Shown here piece by piece: positions 9,456 through 19,099 of a stretch of 64,000 nucleotides of DNA (position 1 is its first letter; every line of letters starts with the position of its first letter). The stretch is from Erwinia typographi. GTDB taxonomy: Bacteria > Pseudomonadota > Gammaproteobacteria > Enterobacterales > Enterobacteriaceae. The position numbers and the translations under genes were made by a program. The stretch is taken from NCBI RefSeq assembly GCF_000773975.1, contig NZ_JRUQ01000019.1, forward strand, positions 124,001-188,000. Reading direction: 5' to 3'. The notes under the pieces were generated by a model, which did not search any database, was not told where the DNA came from, and saw only the letters and a program-made list of their open reading frames with translations.

Positions 9456-11992
9456 CACTTCTTCTCACCAGGGGACGAGTCATGTTGCGGGTTCAGTCGC
9501 TTCCAGGCGTGACGCTTCAGCAGCACAACGGTGCTCAGCCCCACTAATACCGAGAACAGCAGCGCCAGCAGCGCCAACACCACCGCATGCTGGTTGGCAT
9601 ACCACACCACCATCATGTACCAGGGCATCTGTCCGCTGGGGAACTGAGCGCCGACGCGGAAACTGCGGATGCCGTTCTCATCGGTGATGATCGCGGTATC
9701 GCCGCGTATCCCGGCATTAATGCGTTGCAGCGTCAAATCCTGATGCAGGCGGGACAGCTGATCGTCATCGGTCGCCACGGTCATCACCACCACGCGCGAA
9801 TCGTTCCACGGCGAGCCGTAGCTGATAAATCCGCGCCAGTCTTCGTTGGATGAGAAGTAGCGATCGGCGTCCACCGCCTGACGATACCAGTCGCCGGTGA
9901 GCCAGCCGCGCAGGTTATCCAGCAGCGTTGGTTCCCTGACGCCCAGCGTATGTCCGCTCACATCGTACGGTGAGCCTCGTAGCATCGACTGATTAAAAGC
10001 CGTTTGCTTCAGCGTGGAAACGGCCAGAACGTCGCTGTGTTGCAGCCGTCCCAGCGCGGTCCCGCCAGCCGGGATGCCGAACATCACGCTGTTATGGCTC
10101 AGCGCCACGCCGGTAGCATTGCCTGAACGCCCGGCCATATCCAGCAGCGTGCCGATCTCTGCATTACTTGGGGAGGAAGGCAGCATCAGCACGGTCTGCG
10201 AGTAGTCAGCCAGACGGGTGAACGGGAACGAAGCGCCAACAAAATAGGCGAGGTTCGGCAGCAGCGTAAAGTGACGCGTATGGCTCAGGTCAATAAACGA
10301 ATTGTCTTCAATACGGCTTTTGATGTTGTTGTTGGTCAGCACGCTGCAAGGCGCATTCTCCTTGGGCTTGATATTAAAGTAGAGCTGTAGCTGGTTATCA
10401 CCGTAGATCAGGTACGGGTCAAGCTTCAGAGTGTAGCTTTCCTGACGCGCGTCGCCGCCAAGCCGGTGCCAGATACTCTCCAGCAGCCCCACTTTGTTGA
10501 CCGTCAGGTTACGCAGGAAAGTGCCGTTCAGACCGACGTTGAGGTACGATTCATTCTCATCAATCCAGTTTTCCGACGGGAAGCGGTAGTCAAGCTGCAC
10601 TGGCAGGGTCTCGCCATCCCACAGAAACAGATCGGGCGCCGCACGGAAGTTCACGCGCAGCGCGTCGTGCCAGATCCCGGTGGTGGTCATGCTTTGATCT
10701 TTACGCAGCAGATCGCTGAGTCGAACCGGGCGATCGGTATTAATCCAGCGCGGCGCGTCGTACGGTTTGCGCAGCGGGATGCTCTGACCGGCCACCGCCA
10801 GCGAAGAGGCATCGACGCTCAGCGGCTGAGTCAGACGCCAGGCAGCCTGCCGCAGCTCGTCGTCGTCCTTACCTATCACCAGCATCAGCTTGTAAACCGG
10901 GTTCACCGGATTATCGATAATTTGCACGGTTGGGCCATTGACCTTAGGGATCGCCACGCCAGCAACCATTTCACCAGGGTGGGCGAAGACGATGCCGTTC
11001 TTTTCAGGCAGATCGTTACGCAGCACCGGGAAACTGATCCCGCGGTAATCGGTTTGAATGCCCAGCCACGATGAGAGGATCGCCGCCGCGCTGACTTCAC
11101 CAGGCGACACCGACGTACCGAAGACCATCGGCACCACGGAAGGCGTCATGCGCAGCGGATCGATAAACGGTCGCGGGAAGTTGCGCAGCATGTTGCCCAT
11201 ATTCAGCTGCTGCCCTTCAAGCGACAGCGTGGTTTTCGGCAGAATGGTCACCTGATACTGGCTGGCGCTATCGCGTTCGCACAGCAGCTGATCCGCATCG
11301 TTAATTTTAAAGCTCAGATTGTTGCTGGAGACCACCATCGCCGCGGGAATATCCAGCTGGTAATCTTCGCTGGCGCTGTCCGAGGCGCCAAGCGGCAGGG
11401 TTCCCAGCGGCTGGCCGTTCAGCATCAGCTGCAACGAGGTATTGCGGGCCGCCAGCGCCTGCGACACTTTAAGCGACAGATTGAGACGCGCGTTAGTGAT
11501 CACTTCGTCCGTTGGTAGCGTGAAAACAATGCCTGACTGTAACTGGCCGCCGGTCAGCACAATGCCGCGGGTCTGGCCCATCTGCGCAACGGAGACGGTG
11601 CTGGTCAGCGGCTGGTTCAGCATCACGCTGCTGGTCGCTTGCGGAGAAACGGGTGCAGGCAGCGGCGGCAGCCCCTCAGGCTGGCCGGTCGGGGCCTCCG
11701 CCGCAGGCTGCGCTGGCGAGCTTTGCTCAGCCTGAACCGCCGGATCGCCGTTTTGCCCGCTCGTCGCCGCCGAAGCAGCGGAGGCGTTGCTGGTCGCCTG
11801 ATTCATGGATGCTGAATAGTCCTGCGGCGCTTCCCCGCCGGTTGACGCCGCCGCCGGCTGGCCTACGTCCGCCGGAGGAGGAATTTGTGACAGCGCGCGG
11901 CTGTCCTGAGTCACGCTTTCAGGCGCGGCCCAGACGCTGCTTAAGGTCAGTACGCCGGTAAAACAGAGTGCAGATAATATCAGTCGCTTCAT
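9455..11992 (-). CDS. bcsB: BcsB, periplasmic cellulose synthase subunit
   Basis: An 845-residue protein with an N-terminal signal peptide, a Pro/Ala/Gln-rich linker (about residues 25-120), two carbohydrate-binding plus flavodoxin-like repeats, and a single C-terminal transmembrane helix (about residues 805-828) that anchors it beside BcsA. BcsB completes the active synthase and guides the glucan through the periplasm. The ATG overlaps the bcsA stop by 4 bp (ATGA). The N-terminal linker looks longer and less complex than in E. coli BcsB, which may reflect the type I system. Confidence 0.92.
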   Translation of the reverse strand: MKRLILSALCFTGVLTLSSVWAAPESVTQDSRALSQIPPPADVGQPAAASTGGEAPQDYSASMNQATSNASAASAATSGQNGDPAVQAEQSSPAQPAAEAPTGQPEGLPPLPAPVSPQATSSVMLNQPLTSTVSVAQMGQTRGIVLTGGQLQSGIVFTLPTDEVITNARLNLSLKVSQALAARNTSLQLMLNGQPLGTLPLGASDSASEDYQLDIPAAMVVSSNNLSFKINDADQLLCERDSASQYQVTILPKTTLSLEGQQLNMGNMLRNFPRPFIDPLRMTPSVVPMVFGTSVSPGEVSAAAILSSWLGIQTDYRGISFPVLRNDLPEKNGIVFAHPGEMVAGVAIPKVNGPTVQIIDNPVNPVYKLMLVIGKDDDELRQAAWRLTQPLSVDASSLAVAGQSIPLRKPYDAPRWINTDRPVRLSDLLRKDQSMTTTGIWHDALRVNFRAAPDLFLWDGETLPVQLDYRFPSENWIDENESYLNVGLNGTFLRNLTVNKVGLLESIWHRLGGDARQESYTLKLDPYLIYGDNQLQLYFNIKPKENAPCSVLTNNNIKSRIEDNSFIDLSHTRHFTLLPNLAYFVGASFPFTRLADYSQTVLMLPSSPSNAEIGTLLDMAGRSGNATGVALSHNSVMFGIPAGGTALGRLQHSDVLAVSTLKQTAFNQSMLRGSPYDVSGHTLGVREPTLLDNLRGWLTGDWYRQAVDADRYFSSNEDWRGFISYGSPWNDSRVVVMTVATDDDQLSRLHQDLTLQRINAGIRGDTAIITDENGIRSFRVGAQFPSGQMPWYMMVVWYANQHAVVLALLALLFSVLVGLSTVVLLKRHAWKRLNPQHDSSPGEKK

Positions 11993-14085
11993 GCCACGCT
12001 ATCCTCTTCAGCCTTCGCGGCCTGATGCTTAGCGCGACGATCTTTCCAGGTCAGCCAGAACAATTCAAAGACGGTACGGATGATGGTGATCAGGGAGCGG
12101 AAAGGCTTGTCTTTCGGCCCTTCGGGTTTAATCCACGCATCGGCGCGCGACAGGACCACACGCACCAGTTCTCGACGGCGAGACAGCGGCATTTCGTCAA
12201 ATTTCAGGCGGATAACGCCATCCTCAAAACCAATCGTACTGACCGGAATAGAGATAGTGCCGGACTGAAGCATCAAATCGATGGCCTCAATTTCGTCAGT
12301 TTCATGACGGTTGTCCGGCGCGGTGACCTGGGCGCCGCCCATCGACAGATCCACGGTTGTGGTCCGCGAGGAGATGCCGCTGGCGTAATGCAACACCATC
12401 GGAATACTGACCTCAATACGGATGGTTTTACGCGTCTGTTTGGTTTCCCGCGCAACGGCAATCGCCGCCATCAGAATGATCAGGCTGAACAGTGCCCAGC
12501 CGACGTTCAGCGCAATAACGTAAGGGTCCACGCCGAAATAGTCGTGTGCCACGGCGCGAATCACCCCGCTTACCACGCCAATCAGCAGCAGCGCGGCACA
12601 GATGACGTGAGGACGCACGATGTTGAAGTCGAAGAAGCCTACGTCCAGCAGGCCGCCTTTATCCGTCACGTTAAACTTGCCGTGCTTTGGCGAAAGCATC
12701 GTCAGAATGGTCGGGATGACGAGGTGGAAAGCCATCACCGTTTCGTAAATCTCCCCCCAGAAGGTGGCGCGGAAGCGGCCGTTCATGCGGGAGTTCACAT
12801 ACAGCGACATCACCAGGTGCGGCAGCACATAGGCGAAGATCAGGCTGGCCGACGAGTGGATAATATTCAGATTAAACAGCAGGTAAGCCAGCGGCGCGGT
12901 CAGGAACACCACCCTTGGCAGGCCAAACTGGAAATGCAGCATGGCATTCAGATAGCACAGGCGCTGCTGCCATTTCAGGCCGCGGCCCAGCAGCGGGTTG
13001 TCCACGCGGAATATCTGCGTCATACCGCGCGCCCAGCGGGTGCGCTGAACGACGTGCAGACCAAGACGTTCGGTTGCCAGGCCAGCCGCCAGCGGCAGGG
13101 ACAGGAACGCGGACTTCCAGCCGCGACGCTGCATTTTCAGTGCGGTATGCGCATCTTCGGTGACGGTTTCGGTGGCAAAGCCGCCGATCTCTTCCAGCGC
13201 TGAACGGCGAATAACCGCACAGGAGCCGCAGAAGAAGGTAGCGTTCCAGTTGTCATTACCCTGCTGAACCGGGCCGTAAAACAGCGCGCCTTCGTTGGGG
13301 ATTTCACGCGCGGCTTTCAGGTTGCGTTCGAACGGATCGGGCGAATAGAAGTAGTGCGGCGTCTGTAGCAGAGCCAGCTTTGGATCGTTCAGAAAGGGGG
13401 CTACCGTCGCCTGGAGGAAGGCGCGAGTGGCTACGTGGTCGCAGTCAAAAACGGTAATCAGCTCACCCTTAGTGATGCGCATCGCGTGGTTCAGGTTACC
13501 GGCTTTCGCATGACGGTTGTCGTCGCGGGTGATGTAGCCGACGCCAGCATCGGCGGCAAACACCGCAAACTCGCTGCGCTTACCGTCGTCCAGCAGATAG
13601 ATTTTGATTTTGTCGCGCGGATAGTCGATACACTGCGCGGCCAGCACGGTATCACGGACCACATCGAGACTTTCGTTATAGCTCGGCACGTAGATATCTA
13701 CGGTCGGCCATAAGTTGATGTCTTCCGGCATCGGCTCGATGGTTCTCTTAAGCGGCCATGATGTTTGCAGGTAACCGAGGATCAGGATCAGCCAGACATA
13801 CACCTCAGCAATAAATAATCCAATGCCGAGGATTGCCTCAACCTCCGAATTAAATGAGAGCGTTTCGGTGGCGCGCCAGAAAATATAGCGCGTAGACATT
13901 AATGCCGAGAGGAACACCATTACCATAGAGGTTTTGCGGCTTTTACTGAAGCCCATAACGAAAAGGATGGCAATGGAGATCAGCCCAAAAATATACTGCT
14001 TTTGGCTGTCCATAGGGGTGATCACAATCACTGCGGCGAGCGGGAATAATACCAGCAGCAGCAGGTAATACAGGACTTTTTTCAT
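11989..14085 (-). CDS. bcsA: BcsA, catalytic cellulose synthase (GT2, PilZ)
   Basis: A 698-residue inner-membrane glycosyltransferase that polymerises UDP-glucose into beta-1,4-glucan. Visible motifs in order: DDG (166-168), DCD (214-216), TED (309-311) and QRTRW (347-351), all catalytic or processivity motifs of GT2 cellulose synthases. Transmembrane helices flank the GT domain. A C-terminal PilZ domain has RKTIR (552-556) and DLSMGG (579-584), the residues that bind c-di-GMP. It lacks the long N-terminal extension of the 872-aa E. coli BcsA, as in type I synthases. It follows bcsQ after an 89-bp gap with two hairpins. Confidence 0.95.
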   Translation of the reverse strand: MKKVLYYLLLLVLFPLAAVIVITPMDSQKQYIFGLISIAILFVMGFSKSRKTSMVMVFLSALMSTRYIFWRATETLSFNSEVEAILGIGLFIAEVYVWLILILGYLQTSWPLKRTIEPMPEDINLWPTVDIYVPSYNESLDVVRDTVLAAQCIDYPRDKIKIYLLDDGKRSEFAVFAADAGVGYITRDDNRHAKAGNLNHAMRITKGELITVFDCDHVATRAFLQATVAPFLNDPKLALLQTPHYFYSPDPFERNLKAAREIPNEGALFYGPVQQGNDNWNATFFCGSCAVIRRSALEEIGGFATETVTEDAHTALKMQRRGWKSAFLSLPLAAGLATERLGLHVVQRTRWARGMTQIFRVDNPLLGRGLKWQQRLCYLNAMLHFQFGLPRVVFLTAPLAYLLFNLNIIHSSASLIFAYVLPHLVMSLYVNSRMNGRFRATFWGEIYETVMAFHLVIPTILTMLSPKHGKFNVTDKGGLLDVGFFDFNIVRPHVICAALLLIGVVSGVIRAVAHDYFGVDPYVIALNVGWALFSLIILMAAIAVARETKQTRKTIRIEVSIPMVLHYASGISSRTTTVDLSMGGAQVTAPDNRHETDEIEAIDLMLQSGTISIPVSTIGFEDGVIRLKFDEMPLSRRRELVRVVLSRADAWIKPEGPKDKPFRSLITIIRTVFELFWLTWKDRRAKHQAAKAEEDSVA

Positions 14086-14116
14086 AAGTCATCCTGAAAA
14101 CGAGACTATTATTTTT

Positions 14117-14172
14117 ACCGCAAGCAAGGTATTGCGGTGTTTCAGGCATCCATACCCGACGGCTCCGCCGTC
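14117..14172 (-). other. Two tandem hairpins in the bcsQ-bcsA gap
   Basis: Inverted repeats ACCGCAA (14117-14123) / TTGCGGT (14132-14138) and GACGGC (14158-14163) / GCCGTC (14167-14172) lie between bcsQ and bcsA, while the other operon junctions in this cluster overlap or are nearly contiguous. Neither has a T-tract. They may mark an mRNA processing or stabilising site that separates bcsOQ from bcsABCDZ expression. Confidence 0.5.
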
Positions 14173-14174
14173 GA

Positions 14175-14972
14175 TTAACGCGATCTCAGCGGAGCCTGCA
14201 TCTCACCATCGCCCACTTTAATATCGAGCAGGGCGGCAATACGCTTGCCGACGATCTCGATATCAAAGGCGGCGGCCGAGACCGGGCTGAAATCAAAGAT
14301 AGACTGCTGCGAGGCGTTGGCCTCCGCGACGCTCTCATCGCGATTCACCACGCCCAGCAGCCGATCGCCCAGCCTCTGCTGCATAAATGCCGTGACATCA
14401 CGGCTGATGTTGCGGCGGCTGTCGCTCTGGTTCAGCACGAAGTAGTGGCCGGAACGGTGATTTAGCGCGCCGCCAATCATTTTTTCGTTTTCGATTTGCG
14501 GCAGCAGCGACAGCGAAGCGGTATCCGCCAGCATCACCACAAGATGTAAATCGGCAAGTTCGGTCATGGCCTTGAGCGCTGGCCCCGGTCCCGGAGGAAA
14601 ATCGGCCACAATCACCAGGCCTGGGTAGTTAAGAACGGTGTGCAGACCTCGCGCCAGAAAGTTAGGGTCGCGGGTCAGATTGGCTTCAAACTCAACGCGC
14701 TGCTCTTCGGTAACGTCGCCATAGGGCATCACAAAGATGTTACCGCCGGTGGTCAGAATCGACTGGCTCCAGTCGGGGGAGTCGGCAGACTTAGCCACGT
14801 ATCCCCGACCATCCGACAGCGGAACGCCAAAATGCAGGCGCAAGGCGTTTTGCACATCAAAATCGATGGCCAGCACTTTGCTCCCGCCGCGCGCAAGGGT
14901 ATAAGCCAGGTTGGCAGCTAAAGTGGTTTTACCCACGCCGCCTTTAGGAGAGCAAACACAAACTAACGGCAT
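14175..14972 (-). CDS. bcsQ: BcsQ-type MinD/ParA ATPase of the second cellulose operon
   Basis: A 265-residue MinD/ParA-family ATPase with a full deviant Walker A motif SPKGGVGKTT (residues 8-17), followed by DFDVQNALRLHF and ADFPPGPG, a Walker B-like block. Proteins of this type (BcsQ, also called YhjQ) accompany bcsA in many proteobacterial cellulose operons and are linked to localisation or assembly of the synthase. Unlike the BcsQ at the left edge it keeps both signature lysines. It overlaps the end of bcsO by 10 bp, and bcsA follows. Confidence 0.88.
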   Translation of the reverse strand: MPLVCVCSPKGGVGKTTLAANLAYTLARGGSKVLAIDFDVQNALRLHFGVPLSDGRGYVAKSADSPDWSQSILTTGGNIFVMPYGDVTEEQRVEFEANLTRDPNFLARGLHTVLNYPGLVIVADFPPGPGPALKAMTELADLHLVVMLADTASLSLLPQIENEKMIGGALNHRSGHYFVLNQSDSRRNISRDVTAFMQQRLGDRLLGVVNRDESVAEANASQQSIFDFSPVSAAAFDIEIVGKRIAALLDIKVGDGEMQAPLRSR

Positions 14973-15703
14973 GAGGCGATTCTCTCCAGCAGAGGTTGCA
15001 GCAACGTCTCTTTAGATAAGACGGTCAGTGACGACTCGGGGGTGGAACTGAACAGCTGCTTGAAACGAGGTAACTCTGCCGCTGGCTGGGGCGCCGCGGC
15101 AGGCGCGAAGCCGCCGGGAGCCGTCCGGGCCGCTGCCGGAGGCGCGGTCGGGAGGGAAGCCAGCAGCGAAGTGGCCGCAGGGCGGGCGGTCGTCAGCGGG
15201 TTCGCCGCCTGTGCAGGCTGAGCGGCTGTCAGCGGGTCCGCCGCCGGAGCAGGCTGAGCGGCTGTCAGCGGGTTCGCCGCCGGAGCAGGCTGAGCAGTTG
15301 TCAGCGGGTTCGCCGCCGGAGCAGGCTGAGCAGTTGTCAGCGGGTCCGCCGCCGGAGTAGGTTTTAGCGAGGCAGAAATGCTGTCCAGCAGCGAGGCACC
15401 GATCTGCGTTGCCGCCGGTTTCGCCACGAAGGCCGCCACGCTGTGGGACTGAACCGCTGGCTGTGGACGCGCAACGGGTGCGGCCGGGGCAATAAAGGTA
15501 TCTTCAGCAATGGGTTGCGGCGCAGGAACGTCAATACTCTGTCCGTTGCCTAACCCCGTCTCCGCCCCTTCGTTCATCAGCTGTTTGATGATCGCCCAGT
15601 TGGCACTGTCTGAATTCTTAGTCTGTTCAGACATGTCCTTGAAGTCGATATGGTTTGTCTGCGTTTTTTCTTTAAAACGCTGCAGGTCATCATAACTTTT
15701 CAT
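14963..15703 (-). CDS. bcsO: BcsO-like Pro/Ala-rich cellulose accessory protein
   Basis: A 246-residue protein in the position of bcsO of enterobacterial type I cellulose operons (as in Dickeya). The N-terminus (SYDDLQRFKEKTQ...) and a short C-terminal block (ELPRFKQLFSS) look folded or conserved; between them is a Pro/Ala-rich region with five near-identical 12-residue repeats of the form PLTxAQPAPAAN. No transmembrane segment is seen. The ATG at 15703 is chosen; an upstream TTG at 15751 would add 16 residues. The BcsO assignment rests on position and composition, and its biochemical role is poorly known in the family. Confidence 0.72.
   Translation of the reverse strand: MKSYDDLQRFKEKTQTNHIDFKDMSEQTKNSDSANWAIIKQLMNEGAETGLGNGQSIDVPAPQPIAEDTFIAPAAPVARPQPAVQSHSVAAFVAKPAATQIGASLLDSISASLKPTPAADPLTTAQPAPAANPLTTAQPAPAANPLTAAQPAPAADPLTAAQPAQAANPLTTARPAATSLLASLPTAPPAAARTAPGGFAPAAAPQPAAELPRFKQLFSSTPESSLTVLSKETLLQPLLERIASCR
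15193..15360. repeat. 36-bp tandem repeat inside bcsO
   Basis: Units beginning TCAGCGGG recur at 15193, 15229, 15265, 15301 and 15337, exactly 36 bp apart, with only scattered substitutions. They encode the 12-residue Pro/Ala repeat of the BcsO-like protein and keep the frame, so copy number could vary without breaking the gene. Confidence 0.9.
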
Positions 15704-16141
15704 GGGAACGATCGCGGAGAGTGAGGGATTTTTCGGCAATATAACATACAATTTTTATTTGCATCAGATGATTCTTATCTTCAGTTAAGAATGAATGGAG
15801 TGAATAATTGACTCTTGAGGATAGATGAAATAAATAATTACGCAGGCTATCAATCAACTTTGTTATTAGTTTTCTTATTTAAATAATTTCGCCTGGCTAA
15901 TTAAATTAGCCTTATAGAAATGATAGCGTTGATCGGAGGAAATACCTAACTTCTCAGATCTTAGCAATACTTTAGAACAAGTTATAAAAGTTTATGCTGG
16001 AAATGGAAAAAATTTGATATATATCACCTTCTACTGACCAAAAATTACGATGTTGTTCGGCGACGGGCTGATTCGCCCTGAGTGCAACTCGCGCCCGGTA
16101 GGGAGGTGACTCTTTTTTCGCTTACCAACCCGATACTGGCG
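15704..16141. other. AT-rich intergenic region upstream of the second cellulose operon
   Basis: About 440 bp without a credible gene. The part from 15750 to 16050 is strongly AT-rich and should hold the leftward promoter of bcsO-bcsZ, but no confident promoter hexamers were picked. The E. coli ldrD/rdlD toxin-antitoxin locus that lies near this position in E. coli was looked for and not seen. The 12-base word GATTCGCCCTGA occurs near 16070 and again in the dppF terminator at 16162. Confidence 0.5.
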
Positions 16142-16171
16142 TAAAAAAAGGGCGAATCGGAGATTCGCCCT
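16142..16171 (-). terminator. Rho-independent terminator of the dpp operon
   Basis: On the minus strand a perfect 10-bp stem AGGGCGAATC / GATTCGCCCT (16171-16162 and 16158-16149) with a 3-base loop is followed by seven T residues. It lies 20 bp after the dppF stop. Confidence 0.92.
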
Positions 16172-16191
16172 GATGCATTACAGCCTTGCCG

Positions 16192-17199
16192 CTAGCTACT
16201 GGCTACCGGCTGGCCTTCATCCTGATCGACCGCGAAACAGGCAATCTGCTGGTCGCCATACTGCTTCAGCTGAGGCTGCAGCTGCGTGCAGGGGCCAAAG
16301 CGACGACGACAGCGGGCGTTAAACGCGCAGCCAGGCGGCGGGCTAAGCGGGCTTGGCAGCTCGCCGGTCAGCTTAATGCGCTCGCGTCGCTCGTCCGGGT
16401 TCAGACGCGGCGTAGCGGAGAGCAGCGCCTGGGTATAAGGATGACGCGGATTGGCAAAGATGGCTTCTTTGCTGCCCCGCTCCACGCAGCGCCCCAGGTA
16501 CATGACCATCACTTCGTCGGCAATATGCTCCACCACCGAGAGATCGTGAGAGATAAACACATACGACAGGCCCAGCTCCTGCTGGAGATCCATCATCAGG
16601 TTTAGCACCTGGGCCCGCACCGACACGTCGAGTGCCGAAACCGGCTCATCAGCTATCAGCACGTCCGGGTCAAGCATCAGACCACGCGCAATCGCGATAC
16701 GCTGGCGCTGACCACCGGAGAACATGTGCGGATAGCGATCGTAATGCTCGGTTTTCAGGCCGACTTTCGCCATCATCGACAGCACTTTTTCACGGCGTTC
16801 CGCCTTGCTCAGATCGGTGTTGATCAGCAGCGGCTCTTCGAGGATCTGGCTGACCTTTTTACGGGGGTTCAGCGAGCCGTACGGGTTCTGGAACACGATC
16901 TGGATTTTCTGGCGACGCAGCTTTTGCGCCGCCGGGTCATGCTTAAGCAGATCCTGTCCCTGATAGAACAGCTGCCCTTCGGTCGGCGTTTCAATCATGG
17001 TCAGCAGCCGACCCAGCGTCGACTTCCCACAGCCGGACTCGCCGACAACCGCCAGCGTTTTGCCGCGTTCCAGGTTAAAGGAGACGCCGTCCAGCGCCTT
17101 CACCAGGCGCTCCTGACCAAACAGCCCTTTCTTCACCGGGTAGTGTTTTTTAAGTTCGATCGCCTGCATCAGCAGCGCGGCGTTTTGTTCAGGCTTCAT
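16192..17199 (-). CDS. dppF: DppF, dipeptide/heme ABC transporter ATPase
   Basis: A 335-residue ATPase (E. coli DppF is 334 aa) that powers dipeptide import together with DppD. Walker [10 protein letters not shown] is at residues 53-61, the signature is SGGQRQR and Walker B is VLIADEP. The C-terminal Opp/Dpp extension with clustered Cys residues (CAFNARC...C) fits the iron-sulfur-binding motif known in this subfamily. ATG at 17199 starts [10 protein letters not shown] and aligns with the E. coli N-terminus; a longer upstream frame lies within dppD. It overlaps the dppD end by 11 bp and is the last gene of the operon. Confidence 0.95.
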   Translation of the reverse strand: MKPEQNAALLMQAIELKKHYPVKKGLFGQERLVKALDGVSFNLERGKTLAVVGESGCGKSTLGRLLTMIETPTEGQLFYQGQDLLKHDPAAQKLRRQKIQIVFQNPYGSLNPRKKVSQILEEPLLINTDLSKAERREKVLSMMAKVGLKTEHYDRYPHMFSGGQRQRIAIARGLMLDPDVLIADEPVSALDVSVRAQVLNLMMDLQQELGLSYVFISHDLSVVEHIADEVMVMYLGRCVERGSKEAIFANPRHPYTQALLSATPRLNPDERRERIKLTGELPSPLSPPPGCAFNARCRRRFGPCTQLQPQLKQYGDQQIACFAVDQDEGQPVASS

Positions 17200-18175
17200 A
17201 AGTTGGTCTCCCGGCATCATCCAGAGGGTAATGGCATTTGGACTGACGCCCCGGAATATCACGGAGTTCAGGCTCTTCCGACCGGCAGCGGTCGTTGGCA
17301 TACGGGCAACGCGGGTTCAGCAGACAGCCGTTCGGGCGATCATATTTACCCGGCACCACGCCTGGCAGCGAAGCCAGCCGCGCTTTATCAGCGGAAAACT
17401 CAGGCAGCGCTCGGAGCAGCGCCTGAGTGTAGGGGTGGCGCGGCGCCTTGAAGATGTCTTCCGCCTTGCCCGTCTCCACCACCTGCCCGGCATACATCAC
17501 GATAATGTGCTGAGCGGCCTCGGCCACCAGCGCCAGGTCGTGAGTAATCAGGATCAGCGCCATGTTCTCCTGCTGTTGCAGATCGAGCAGCAGTTCGATG
17601 ATCTGCGCCTGAATAGTCACGTCGAGCGCGGTAGTTGGCTCATCGGCAATCAGCAGCTTTGGCCGACAGGCAATCGCCATGGCGATCATCACGCGCTGGC
17701 TCATACCACCGGAGAGCTGATGCGGATAAACATCAAGGCGCGAAGCCGGATCGGGAATGCCAACCTGGGTCAGCAAATCAACGGCGCGCTGACGGCGAGT
17801 TTTCTTGTTGCCGCCCTGGTGCACCTTGATCGCTTCCATAATCTGGAAGCCAACGGTGTAGCAGGGGTTCAGGCTGGTCATCGGGTCCTGAAAAATCATC
17901 GCCACTTCGGAGCCAACCAGCTGACGGCGCTCTTTTTCCGAGAGGCGTTGCAGGTCGCGCTGGTCAAATTCCAGCTTTTCGGCCATCACTTTGCCGGGGA
18001 AATCAATCAGCCCCATTATCGCCAGCGAACTGACCGATTTACCGGAGCCCGACTCGCCAACGATGCCCACCACCTGGCCCTGTTCAACCCGGTAGCTGAT
18101 GCGGTCAACCGCACGGAACGGCGCCTTATCGTCGCCGAAGTGCACCGACAGTTTGTCTACATTTAATAGTGCCAT
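17189..18175 (-). CDS. dppD: DppD, dipeptide ABC transporter ATPase
   Basis: A 328-residue ATPase (E. coli 327 aa), the partner of DppF. Walker A GESGSGKS is at residues 40-47, the signature LSGGMSQR and Walker B LLIADEP are present, and the C-terminal Opp/Dpp extension carries the CLLNPRC and CRSEEP cysteines. It starts 11 bp after dppC. Confidence 0.95.
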   Translation of the reverse strand: MALLNVDKLSVHFGDDKAPFRAVDRISYRVEQGQVVGIVGESGSGKSVSSLAIMGLIDFPGKVMAEKLEFDQRDLQRLSEKERRQLVGSEVAMIFQDPMTSLNPCYTVGFQIMEAIKVHQGGNKKTRRQRAVDLLTQVGIPDPASRLDVYPHQLSGGMSQRVMIAMAIACRPKLLIADEPTTALDVTIQAQIIELLLDLQQQENMALILITHDLALVAEAAQHIIVMYAGQVVETGKAEDIFKAPRHPYTQALLRALPEFSADKARLASLPGVVPGKYDRPNGCLLNPRCPYANDRCRSEEPELRDIPGRQSKCHYPLDDAGRPTYEA

Positions 18176-18186
18176 CTGGTGCCTCT

Positions 18187-19089
18187 TTACTGCTTGAGTT
18201 TCGGGTCGAGGGCGTCGCGTAAACCATCGCCCATCAGGTTAAATGCCAGTACGGTCAGCAGGATTGCGACACCAGGGAAGGTGACCACCCACCAGGCACT
18301 TTGCGCATACTGCAACACATCGGAGAGCATGGTGCCCCACTCCGGCGTTGGCGGTTGCGCCCCCATACCCAGGAAGCCCAGCGCGGCCATATCGAGGATC
18401 GCGTTGGAGAAGCCCAGAGAAGCCTGCACGATCAGCGGTGCCAGGCAGTTTGGTAAAATATTGACGAACATCTGACGCAGAGCGCCCGCTCCGGCAACGT
18501 TGGAAGCCGTAACGTAGTCCCTGTTCACCTCCACCAGCACCGCCGCGCGGGTCAGACGGATATAGTGCGGCAGCGCGACGAAGGTCAGCGCTATCGAGGC
18601 GTTAACGATGGAAGGACCGAAGATAGCCACCAGCACCAGCGCCAGCAGCAGGCTTGGCAGCGCCAGCATGATATCCACCAGACGCATGATCACCGCATCC
18701 GTCGCGCCGCCAACGTAACCAGCGATCAGGCCAAATATCACGCCCAGGATCAGCGACAGTACCACAACCAGACAGCCAACCAGCAGCGACAGGCGTGCGC
18801 CGTACATCAGGCGGGAAAGAATATCCCTGCCCACGTCATCAGTACCGAAAATAAACTTCCAGCTACCGCCATCCTGCCAGACCGGCGGATGCAACAGCGC
18901 ATCGCGGAACTGATCGGAAGGCGCATGTGGCGCAATGAAGTTAGCGAAGGCGGCGATGATGAACATCACCAGCACGTAAACCAGGCCAATAACCGCGCCT
19001 TTGTTACGCTTAAAATAGTGCCAGAACTCCTGCAAAGGGGTCATGGGCTTAGGTGCAGCGCTCACGCTGCCTGGATCGATTGTAGACAT
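18187..19089 (-). CDS. dppC: DppC, dipeptide ABC transporter permease
   Basis: A 300-residue inner-membrane permease, the same length as E. coli DppC, beginning [20 protein letters not shown]. About six transmembrane helices are evident, with the permease EAA-type loop around [19 protein letters not shown] at 19089 is chosen because [17 protein letters not shown] aligns with E. coli; the frame extends upstream into dppB. It lies 10 bp after dppB. Confidence 0.95.
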   Translation of the reverse strand: MSTIDPGSVSAAPKPMTPLQEFWHYFKRNKGAVIGLVYVLVMFIIAAFANFIAPHAPSDQFRDALLHPPVWQDGGSWKFIFGTDDVGRDILSRLMYGARLSLLVGCLVVVLSLILGVIFGLIAGYVGGATDAVIMRLVDIMLALPSLLLALVLVAIFGPSIVNASIALTFVALPHYIRLTRAAVLVEVNRDYVTASNVAGAGALRQMFVNILPNCLAPLIVQASLGFSNAILDMAALGFLGMGAQPPTPEWGTMLSDVLQYAQSAWWVVTFPGVAILLTVLAFNLMGDGLRDALDPKLKQ

Positions 19090-19099
19090 CCTGGCCCCC

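Noticed and set aside
16061..16120. Possible plus-strand terminator or small RNA with a TTTTTT run
   Set aside because: Only 4-bp stems could be formed before the T run, too weak to support.
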